From Pelecanus crispus (Eukaryota > Chordata > Aves > Pelecaniformes > Pelecanidae), in NCBI RefSeq assembly GCF_030463565.1, contig NC_134645.1, positions 1,433,501-1,497,500 on the forward strand: a DNA stretch of 64,000 nucleotides, written 5' to 3'. The notes beneath the pieces are model-generated. The model made no database searches. It saw nothing but the letters and a program-made list of their open reading frames with translations, and was not told the DNA's origin. Shown here in pieces: positions 12,501-24,500 of this stretch. Every line of letters starts with the position of its first letter. Position 1 is the stretch's first letter. A program made the translations under genes and the position numbers.

Positions 12501-15500
12501 AGTGGAAACCACACGAGAAAACTATTTCTGTGATTTTTAGGAAAGGACCATTGGGTTTAATTTTCTAGGTTAAAATTCTGCAAATCTCTTGCACGTATTT
12601 GACTAAAATATATATTAGAAACATTATCTTAATGAACTTTACTGAAGAATTCACTTAACTAGCCTGAAATCTTTTCTTTCCATAAAGATGATAATTAGGA
12701 CATAAAAGTGAAATTGATAGATTTACATTTTGCCTCTTACCCTAAAAAACTCTCACTCGCTATGGTTCAGCTACCATTATCATTGTCCATGGCCAGTACT
12801 TAACTTTCACTGCTGCTTAAGATTTAAACAATTTAAGAAGTTTAACACTTCAGCCTTTCATGTCAGAACTACCACAACCACTGACAATGGCAGAGAGTAA
12901 GATGCTCATGTCAGTATTTTGTAAACCATTATTAAAAGAAATATTGGAATAAGTATCCAATGAAGATGTATATCACAAATAACAGTTACACCCGCAATCT
13001 GATTTTGTACTACTTTAAATATAACCCCATGAAAACCAAGTTTATGAAAATGCATTTAGGCAAAGCTAACAAGCAAGTTTCCAAGCTCTCATTTGGAGCA
13101 TGCTATGGCTGGATTGTTTAATGATTTATTGCCTCTTACCCCACATAAACTGTCACTGAAATGTGTGAATATGCACTTCCACGTGTCGAAAGCCTATTTA
13201 AACAAATTCCTTAATACTGAAGTGCATTGGTAAGATAGGAATCCCAGAACTTGCCCTCAGAGACCAAAGACTGCCTAAACAGTAATAAAACCATTTTAGT
13301 TTTCTTCTCTAGTTCCCTGGATTCTTGTCTAAACCTGGAATTAAAACAAGCACCTCCAATATTTTGGTTTGCATTTCCTAACCTTATGCTTATCCCGTCT
13401 TCTCCTCTTTGATTTTTTCTTTTCTTTCTCTTTTTTGCGTTTCTTCCGTGATTTTCTATGTCCTTTTTCATTTTTCTGTTTATCATCACCTTTTGTACCA
13501 TGTTCTTTCACATCTTCATATGCTGCATCATCTATTTCACCATCTTCTAGCTCTCCATCTTCTCTGTAGGAGGAAAAACATCAATACAATAAAATTACAT
13601 GTTATTATCCATCTCATCTGTCTAACAGCACAGTAAAAACAAACACACCCAGTATTTCTCTCCACCAGTTAAATTTTTATACATGCGCATATGCTTTTTA
13701 ATACATGTAACACCCTAGGAACTACTAGGATTTTAGAATTTTCTTTCATAGTTAAAGAAAAATGGAATGCAAACCATTAAACGGCCTTGAATTGTACCGC
13801 AAAATTAAGAAGTTTAAAAACTGAGTTGTTTTTTTTTTTTTTCCCCTCCTCAGAACAAAGGTCTTCTCTTCTTACATAGCTTTCTCCAACCTAGATATAA
13901 AAACCTGCTTCAACATATAGCACTCTGCTGCCCTTAAACACATTTCAAACTGAAGAGGTAGTTTAACCATTTCTAGAAATACTTCTGCTACACCGCTATT
14001 ACATGCCTTTACAGTGCTGTAGTTGCAGAACAGATGTGATCAAAATTAAAGGCAATTAAAACTCTCTGAAAACCATACAGTTAAAGAGCAGCAATAATGG
14101 AGAGAAGTAGTTGGGCACTGCAGGAAAAACTGCCTAGTAATACAAACGCATTTCCTTCAACACACCAGCTCCTGGAACTAAAGATGGGTCTGTAGTATCT
14201 AGGGTGTAATGGCCAAAGCCACGAGCAATTCGGAAAAGGAGAATTAATTTAGCGGTTAAGTGGATTCTTCAGAAGAAATCAGTCGTAGTAGTTGACAAGA
14301 AAGCAGTAGTTAACATTTGAATATCACTTGCTAGAATCTAAAAACCACCAGAAAAGAGACATCTGATGATGCTATTTTTCTAAGCTACCCAGGGTGGGGG
14401 TTTTTCTTTTTAAAATTTGTAACATTGACATTTGTAGGGGGTTGTTTCATACATCAATAAATACTGTAAATGGAACAATATGCATATGAATGTAACTTCT
14501 GCATATGAATGTGACTGTCTCAAAAAACTTCAGAACGGAAACACCAAAGGATGATTAAAAAAAAAAACCCACAAAGTGTAATACGGTGCTTGTAGACTAA
14601 ATAACAGAAAGGCTCATGCTTATCTCCATCAGTAGGGGAAAAAGTCTCTGTGATTACGTAAGACTTTATTTAAAGTTTTGTCTACTGACCCAAATAATAA
14701 CAGCCCTGAAAATATTTTGCAATGAAAGAAACATTTCAACAAAACACCAGCTAACCTATTTCTCATCCTTATTTCAGACGTACTGCTGCGGCAATCTCAA
14801 CTTCCCTTCTACTATTTGGTATTTGCTGCGTTTTGGTTGTGGAAGAATCTACTGCTTTTAAACGTTTGTAATTGGCTCTATATAATTATTTCTACATTAC
14901 CACTGCTTCAGGAATTCAGCCTTTGCAGGCATCGTGGAACCTCATAGAAGCTCAGTCCTGAATTTTTACATGGAGATTGCTTGAAAATGCCATCAGTCCT
15001 AGGGTGTCAAAACCCCCACTGTGAATGTACCAGATTCAGATGGTGGGGGCAGCAAGGGGAGAAGCCTGTAGATACTAGAAAACTATATATATAAAAAAAA
15101 TGCACCCTAAAACAAGACTAAACTAGTGCTGGAGGCAGCAGAAGGTATTAGGACAGAAGTGGTAATTAGGCTATATTAAATTGCCTTACACTTTGCCCAC
15201 CTCAGTCCTGTATTCACAATGTATTAAGCTAACCTGATGATCAACTCTGCCTACAAGGGACTGCAAATAGTAGGAAGGGGAAAGAACTCACCAGGAAGTA
15301 AAAGACCTGAGTCTCCCCAGTAAAAAAAAAAAAAAGTGGTTAAGAAGTTAGAAGCAACCCAAAGTTGTGATTTTGTGTAAGAGGAGTAAATGGGTATGCC
15401 AGGGAGAAGAAAAGGGGAGAAGACATGACTTCCGTCTTGTCACCTCGTATGTCCTGGAACTTCTTAGAACCAAGTGCTCTTAGCAACCACAATGCAAAAA

Positions 15501-18500
15501 AAAAAAAAAAAGAAAAAACAAACAAAATGGAACAAAACTAAACAAAAAACCCACCACCAAGATACAATTATAGATCACTACCCAGCCAAAAAAATGGAAG
15601 AAGACCACCCCCACAATCAGACTATCGACTTGCATAAAGGCTTTAGAGAAAAACCAAGGAAATCAAGCCATTTCGAGGTACCACCTCTTCACCTTTAATT
15701 CTCAACCACTGGTAGGATCCTACAGCCTATCTGTAGGATCCAAAGCCTATCAGCACTTTCCAATTACCTCACGGCAGCCCACTGCAACCACGTAAAGACA
15801 AGTTATAGAATCATAGAATCATTTAGGTTGGAAAAGCCCTTTAAGATCATCCAGTCCAACCATTAACCTACACTACCAAGTCTACTCTAAGCCAATCAAG
15901 GGTAGACCAGACTGAACCATGTCCCAGAGTGCCACCTCTGCCCGTTTTTTGAACACTTCCAGGGATGGGGACTCCCCCACCTCTCTGGGCAGCCTGTTCC
16001 AATGCTTGACCACCCTTTCCGTAAAGAAATTTTTCCTAATTTCCAACCTAAACCTCCCCTGGCGCAATGTACATCCCAGCTTCATGAAGATGCTTTGCTG
16101 TATTACCCGATCGAGAAGGGGACTCGAAGAACATTTGTAAACAATGCACAAGGGCAGCTAGCCTATCCAGAGATTGAAAAAAGCACTCTGGAATATGGGA
16201 GAAAATCATCTTTAGACAGGTACTGAGGATAGTTTTGTCTTGCTAAGTAGCATGAAGCAAGCAGGACTGGAAGAAGGAAAGTTCATAAGAAGCTTTCAAA
16301 TGTCAAAACATTAAAAAGTGGGCATAAAAAGACAGATTTAATCTGATTAGAAGGTTCTGCTGCGGAAGGTGTCATTTAAAGACCATCGTTCACACTGATG
16401 GGCAGTAAAAGAAAGTTCACGGCAGGCAGCGAGTGAACTGGGAGGACGTACTGCCACAAGCAGTTGTTGAAGCAGAGAGCAGCAGCTGCAGAAAGGGACT
16501 GGACAAATTCACCAAAACCAAGCGCATTAAAGCAATGGCTGTTCCCTCCAGCACGCTGAATATAACCGTGATGCTAGGAAAACAAAAAAGAACTCAGAAA
16601 GAAGGTAAGAAAAACTGCTCAACTGCTATGTCTGAAGTTCAGCTACACCGCAAATGCAATCATCGCTGGTTTTCCACATGGCCTTAAACGTTTACTTGGG
16701 CACATTTTGAGAAGGACATTATCTTTTAGCGCAAATATGAAACAATAGGAAGCTATGAAGTCAAAGTTAGCTTTGGAACAAGTAACAGAAAATAATAATA
16801 ATAATAAAGGTATGCCCACTACTAAGTGGGCACCAAACAAAGTAGAGAGGCGGCTTCAGAACCCATTTTTATGTGATTTTTACAAGGTGCTCACGGAGAT
16901 CCGCTCATACGCAATCCTTACAATGCCTCGCAAAGGAGAACGTAACGCCAAGATACTCCCATACTTAAGAAGAAATAAAGGATCCTCAGAATATGTATCC
17001 CAAGCATAAAATAAATCCTGGCTTCAAACACCACAGCGTCCATTATCTCCAGCATTCCCTGACAAGTTCTAAAGCACCTCATACAATATCCCAAGAAAGC
17101 ATTTGTCACATCTTTCCGGAAGATACGTGGTCAATAAAGTGTGCCTAACAAAACTGAAATGCAAGTATTTATGAAACACCTGCAGCTATTGAAAAAATAT
17201 TTACTATTTTGACAACATGAGCTAAACTCACTGTCTCAAGGATGTCTACTCAATTAAAATACCCTCTTAAGTAAAATGCCTACTGAAAACGCTCCTTGGG
17301 AAATAAGGTATTCACCAGTTACCAGTTCTTTCAGGAACTGCCGTCATATATTTACACTCTGGGATGCATCCAGGACTTGAATAACTTTCTAGGTAAAACA
17401 ATCAGGCAGAATCTCAGTAATACTATCCTCTGGACTGCATTTCGGAGGTAGGATTACAAAAATCCTCTAATCCCCAAATGCCTAAATTCTTTCCACAACA
17501 TCCTAGAATGTTCCAAGCACTGACCTTCAAGAATATAAAAAAAAACTCAAAACCAAAAACCCCCAAACACAACCAACCCACAGATAAATATGATTTGCAA
17601 AGACAATGGTCAAAAATGTATCATTTCTTGGCAATAATTTAATTATACTTCAAAGAAAGTTTAACAGAAGCGATAGTGGAGAATTACCTTCTGTTTACCT
17701 TCTGGGCTTTTTTCCCCCCATTTAAAATCCAAACTGGAGCTGTACGCTAGAAAGCGAGTGCAGAACCTACCCCCTTTTAGAAGTTTACTTCCTAATTTTA
17801 TTCCACAGACTTAACTACAGCAAGCAGCTCTGGGAAGGGCTTTTGGCGATGTGAACCAAGACTACCTCCTTTTCCACTATGAGTAATAAAAGTCAACAAA
17901 CAGATGTGGAAAAAAACACAGCTAGCAGATGATTTCTAGGAAATGGGTCCGAGTCTTCGGTTGCTTTCCCTTTGGCAGGTATCTACAGCAAACAAACCCC
18001 AACAGCGATCTAACAAGAGACAATATGAACTTTTGTTTTGCAAAGTACAGCTTCTGGCTTACAGAATAGTCTTGCACAGTATCTTAGCGTGCTTCTATTA
18101 TTGCTGGAAATGCCCGATGCGCAAACCCCAGTATTTTCTTGTTCTAGAAAAGCAAGGAAGAATAATTTTGTTGTCTTTCTCAAGATTCACTTCTCTTTCA
18201 ACTACCCTACCCCACAAAACAGCACACCACAAAAACAACCTTCGCTGAAATAATGCCAACAAGCTGCGGGGGGGGGACAGTTTACGATGCCTACACAACG
18301 CGTGCCTCAGGAGTCAAAAAGACAGCCTCTGCACTGAAGGAACAAACACTGGCAAAGTAACACATTTTTCACTTCTGTCGTGTGTTATTTGCTTGGATTC
18401 TATACTTGTATTTGCAAAGGCTGAACTAAATCTGATGCATCTTCAGATTAAGATAATTAACAGAAGTTAATCCTTGATTTATTACAGCGCAGACCCTGCA

Positions 18501-21500
18501 GTATAAGTTTCTGTCACAGAAAACAGCGAGAGGTTCCTCACCTCCAACCAGCGATCTCAGCTAGCATTACCAAGCCCTTCCCATCCTACTGCATTTAAAG
18601 TCCTCTTGGAAGAGAAACAAAAGCGTCTTCGTTAAACACCCAGTTTAAATTGCTTAGAGGTGTTTGGCTACTGCTGCCTGACCTACTGAAATTCCTTCAT
18701 ACAGAGCCCTGGATGACTCGAATGATTAAAATAAGTGGCCATATGGTACTACCGTTTCCTCATAACCCAAGGGACAGCAAATGCAATCTTGCAATCCAGA
18801 ACACAGGAGATGCAAAATTAAGTATCATCACCCAGACTGTACGAGCTAAACAAATCCTAACTAAACAAAAGGCAGCACACTGGCCGTGCTCTTTCCTGTC
18901 AGCCCGGTACAAGGACTAGGTCCGCACAAAAAAAAATTTGGTTCATCTCCAAATGCAAGAGAAAGAACTAAAATCACTGATGGATCACTCCCTTTTCCGC
19001 AATCTCCAGACACTCAGAGCCTGATGGATAGGCGAAAACAAAACCATAAAGCGCTTCCATCGTCCCAAGTGTATTTCTAGAGCATCTCCAAAAAGCATTA
19101 GAAAGGCACAGAAGCCAAATTATTTTTCAGCAAGAATGAGTCTGTTGAAATCACTGAAAGAGCATTTATGCAAATATTTGGCTAGGGAAAAACAGAAATT
19201 CACCCATAAAGTAACTCACCATTACTCTAGCATTTACCAGTTTAATTTCTAACATTCAAACTTGGCTTTAACTTACCTTTCTTGCCCTTAGTCCAAGTCA
19301 TTTTTAAAAATAGCATTCTTTACATTCAAAGAAGATTTACAACTCAAGCTCCTGAAGTCCAAGATACAAAAACGAGATGCATTTTTCTCAGTACACTAAA
19401 GACTGTAGCACTGAAACATTTTAAGAAAACTAAAAGGGTTTTCCCTGCAGGACTGTTTTTTCCAATCTCCCTAACAGAACTACTTAGCATACTTCAAGAT
19501 ACTGCAGGTGCTACATGAGAATCGTATTTCTGAATGTTTTAAGAATTTACATGAACAAAATAGTACAACCAAAATGAGAATCTCTATCATCAAACATTCT
19601 TTTATGTTAAGTCCGGTTTTGGTAGGTTTGCTTTACAGGTGAGGAAAGGTCTCATTTAGAAAGAATTACATTTTGGTTTGCAAAATGATGCCTTTGACTT
19701 TATTAGAGTAAGCCTTAAAGAGAATATAAAGAGCCAAGAGCTTCTGAAAGCATTACCAAGAACAGAAAAAGTATACAGTGGATAACAATTAAAGGCTGCA
19801 AACCTCTCCCTTTTACTTCTTGTACACGGAGATTTGCTGCCGAGAAAGGATACAGTAACAAGAATGCAAACTTTATACATGAGCAGAACTCTAACATATT
19901 AAGTAATTATTCTGAAGAAGCTACTGATTCCTGGTGATAACTGAATATTACTTTCCAAAAAGAAAATAAATTCTGTTTCTTCCTAAAGTGAGCGCATGGT
20001 TAAACCTTAACCTCTTTGTTCTGCAATTAGTTCTAGAAGAGACAGGTTCATCGGAGAACAGCAAGGATGTCAAAAACTCATCTTCTCATACAGGAACAGC
20101 ACATTAGCAGCCCTTAATTTACAGGGGCTGACAACAGCATCATACACCTGTCCTGCCGACCTCTGAATATCTGTGATGAGGACATATAATGCAGGGGAGA
20201 GAGCTTAAACCGATGGGAAACTACCCGAGTGGTTTTGGTACCACTCAAGACTCATTTAGTGGAAAAGCCTTACACCCCTCCCGGATACATCTCTCCTTAA
20301 CTTCCTTTGGGCATGTTTTCCTTAGCATCCCAAACTAGATTTCTCCCTCAGCCCCCTCTATTCTAGCTCCTCATACACTCCTGCTGCTTGAAATAACCCT
20401 CCTGCGCATATTTTCCACACCCAATGCATCTAGAAAAACATGGTGCTGTGCAGCGCTCGTGACTGCACAGATGTACGCGGCTATCACTTCTCATCACTAC
20501 GTGCTTACTCCGTCCTTTTCGCTTCCATGCAATCAACCCCTAACACTCCTGCGAGTAAGATTTTGGTTTTAAAAAATTATGAAGAGGACTATAACTTGGA
20601 CGCAATTCGATGACATGAAAACTAGACATCTAAACTAAGATCTTAGAGGGCTAAAAGTCACAAAATGAATTTGTCCTAGTGCGCTGCTGCTTTACAGAAT
20701 TTATTAATAAATAAGACGACGTACAAAACTAGGTGGTGGTGCTGCAGTTAACGCAAGCCAGTGCCTACCTAGAGCTGGCCTTTGACAGCGTTATGCAGGT
20801 CGCTTAACAGCACTTTTCAGCTGCCTGTTAGTTTTGACCACTCTGCAAATATGAAGTTATTTTAATCTACAGCCAGGCAGTGAAATTGCATCATGAAAAG
20901 CTACAGACCAAATTGCTCGGGTTTTTTAACCTCTGTTTTGCTCTCATCCCCAGGGCTGGCTTTAACAGATTCCCTGTTCCCATAAAGTGGGGGAAAAGAA
21001 GTGAGAAAGACAGCAGTGAGGCATGCCAAACAAACAGGCCAAAAAACAGCTTCCTGTGGTGGTACTAGAGGCCAACCAGCAACTTTTGGAAAGGCCACCT
21101 TCTCACCCTGCCACCTAACTATCTCCAGTCTCTGGGGTTTATTACTGTAGAAGAAATGACAGAAATTCACACAGGCCACCTCCTCCTCCGTCCCAGGAGG
21201 ATGAGGAGTAACAGCTACGTCAGCCAGCTGCGTTTTGCCACTCCTGCAATGTTTGCTGGATGGCAGGCAAGCCTTGTTTGCCCACAGGGCATATTTGGGA
21301 GCCATTATCGCTTCACTTCCTAGTTTCCTAATGTCAAAGCAAGTTTTGAAATCACACTCGAAAACAATAAATCGCTTACAAGGCTGCAACCAGTGATCAC
21401 AAACAACTTCAACTTAACATGAACACATTCTTTGGTGATTAACTATTACTGAAAAAAAAAATCTCTAAAAACAGCTATAAGTAAACGTTTTCAAACTGAA

Positions 21501-24500
21501 TTATGCACGCGTGGACAGAGGGCATTAAAGCAGCAGGCAGAATAAAAGAGATGCATTTTAAGTCATCAAGTTTAACTAAAGATGGATAGAAGCCTTATGG
21601 CAAGGGAGACTGGGAGAGCAGTCAGGCCGGACAATAGCAGCTGCGGATTAGACGAGATCTTTAGCCCTTCTGCTCCACAAACGCTTCCCCGATCTGCGAG
21701 GCTGTGGCGCTTCACGGAGCCGAGGAGCCACGCGGAGCGAGACAAGGGACGGGCAAAGCCACTCGCAATATAATGTTGACTAAGTAGTAACGGAGAAAAC
21801 GTACAGCTAAGGTACATATAATACAGATTGCAGTTTGCTGTCACTCGCCTTGGTTACAATCCGCCACTTGCATTTTCCCCTTTACTTGCCACCGGCTGTA
21901 ATTTAGCAGAGCAGGTCTCCATTATGGTGAACCAGACAGACCTGTTAGAGCAGCAGAGTGTAAATCGTGCTCGCCGAGGACGGGAGTGCGAAACTGGTAC
22001 TCTGAAAGGGAGCAGGCAATCCCTACGACAGCTGGAAGAGGAAACTGGGAAAATAAAATAAAAGCAAAGGGGTGGCTGGATGGAGTCTCTATTCACCTGG
22101 CTCATCGGGATGTACACCAGGCACACGTAGCTGGCGAAGGAGAGGCTTTGGAAGAGCAGCACCACAGCCAGAAGCGGGCAGACTGGCATAATCAAACGCT
22201 TCAGCTATGCTTCATAAAACTCAAATCAGTGTGTCTTGAATAAGAAAGTGACTGTACCAACTTCCTTTTAAACTGTAAAAACTGTATCAAGTACATGAGA
22301 AAGCGTACAACAAGGATTAGCATGATTCTCGGGGAAAAGGAACCTGAAACGCAACAGACAAGCCCAGCTTTGAAGTGGCATTTCCAAACACCCTCTGCAA
22401 AAATCAGGACAATTTTCTAAAGAAGCTTTGCACAGGCCACTCGGGCGTCTGTCGGAGAGCTGTCTCTAATGTAGAATTTCCTTTATTGTACCACGAGCAC
22501 GTAAAAAGGGGCCTGATACTTACACTTGCAACGCAACACGTAAGACCACGCTGGCTACAGAAGCATTACTTGCACCTCTGTGATCCGAGAGTTGGCATCT
22601 CAATGTTCAGACCTATCGTTAGGTCACTGCTATTTTTACAGCAGAAAATGGTTTAAGAAATCCCCAAGCCGGGAGATTAAATGACAGTAAAGCAGAGACA
22701 GCCAACAGAAAGTGCCAGTACCAACCTAACGTTTTAGATTCAAAAAATAAATGAACGCCGAGTTATTTTCTAAAGTTCCTGGCAGTGGTAAATCTGGCAC
22801 CGATTTCAAATGCAGAATTAACTGTAGCAAACAAGTCCTCCTCAAGCCTGTAATAGCTCAGTGTTAGTCAGAAAAATCAGAGTCTACAGAAGTCTGCATG
22901 AGGACTGGATTCTTTATACTCATGACAAGTGTTTAGCTCTCTTAGGCATGTACATTCATCTACAGCATGATGTATAGGTGGGACAATGCCTACAACATTT
23001 AAGAGAAATTAAAGTTTAAGAGAAATATGAAGCGCCCAGTCCTACAGATGATGGTAACAGCAACCACAAACTATCGCAAGTGGTAATCAGACCTTGCTGA
23101 CCTCCGGAAGAGATCAATAACTTGCACATTTATACACATTTGTGTTTTTATTTGCTGTAACTGAGTTTGCCTGCACCCCGCCTCGGCCTTCTTTCTTACC
23201 CTATCAAAGATTACCTACATAACAAGCAGTCCTTAATAAAACCTAGCCTTACAGGAAAGGCTTTAAAAAGACGCCCGTTATCTGTGTGTATGGGAAGTCT
23301 CAAATACTTCAAAGAGAACATCTCCACAATGACTTAACTAAACATACTTAAAGAATGTGAAACCTTCCTCACTTAATCAGGTGCCCCAACCAAGAAAACA
23401 AAGACTTTGGATTAAAACAATCTTCCGAGTTAGAATATTCCAAGTGTGGACAATGTTTTTTACTATTTTCTACTGCTCAAAAACACTAACCAACTTCCTT
23501 ATAATTCTACAGACCAGTTCAAAACCAAACTGACAAAATGTTAACAGGAACAAATTGATCTAATCTGTTAAATTATTTCAGCAGCTTCCTATTATGGGCT
23601 GTACCTACAGTAAACTAGTCCTACTGAGCTACCAATGCAGTAAAAAATCGATTGCAAGATAAAATGAATTGAAACTAGGCGTGTTAATTTTAAAATACCG
23701 AACTAGTATTGCAGTGAGACACCCAATTCAAGGTAACTCAGCGTACGAGTGTATCGGGTTCTTGCATCTTTCCTCTAGAACTTAAAACTGGTTTTTCAAC
23801 CGACTACAACGGAGACTGGACAAAACCAACTGAGGACTGAAAATCGTTCCTAGTTCAAGCTGTCCTGCCCCTCCCCTCGGCGAGTCAACCATGTTTTCTG
23901 TGGATGGGAAAGACCCTGTTCCTCTTCAGGCCTTCCCAGTCACCAGCAGGTAGGGAAATCTTTATAAACTTCAGAAAGTTAAAATACTACATTTTGACAG
24001 CATTACATTTGCAGACCTAATATAATACAAAGACTTACGTTTGGGGCTTTTTTTTTTCTTTTAACAACACTCTAGGTGTATTAAGACTGCACTGTACTAC
24101 ACACGTCTCTGATCAGAGGGGAGCAGAAGTTTTTTTTATAAAGTCTTGTTTACAGAAAGTATTATTTAACAGGTAAATGTGTTTATTGCTAGCCTTCTGC
24201 TCTTCTGGAATTAAAACCTGATAAGCAATGTGTATAAATTAACCTATATTAAAAGTACATTAGACTATGAGGTAGTATTCTATTTCGTAATTTACCAGTG
24301 TAACAACAGGCATACTGGTGAGAACAGCTGGTTAGAGGAACTCTACTTGTCAACATCGCATGAGTAACTCCAAGTTAGAAAAACTGTGCTTCCAGCAGAA
24401 CAGTGGGTAACTTGGGCTTGTCCTCAAGGAGGACTTTAAAACACAAAGTATTTTCAAGCCCTGAAACAGTAAAAAGTCACAGACTTACTAACTCCAGGAA

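Noticed and set aside
19277-19301. Possible short coding exon MTWTKGKK with a strong donor (AAAG/GTAAGT) on minus
   Set aside because: It ends in phase 1 and cannot join ZC3H6 exon 2 in frame; it does not resemble the ZC3H6 N-terminus. The exon at 25761-25798 fits both tests.
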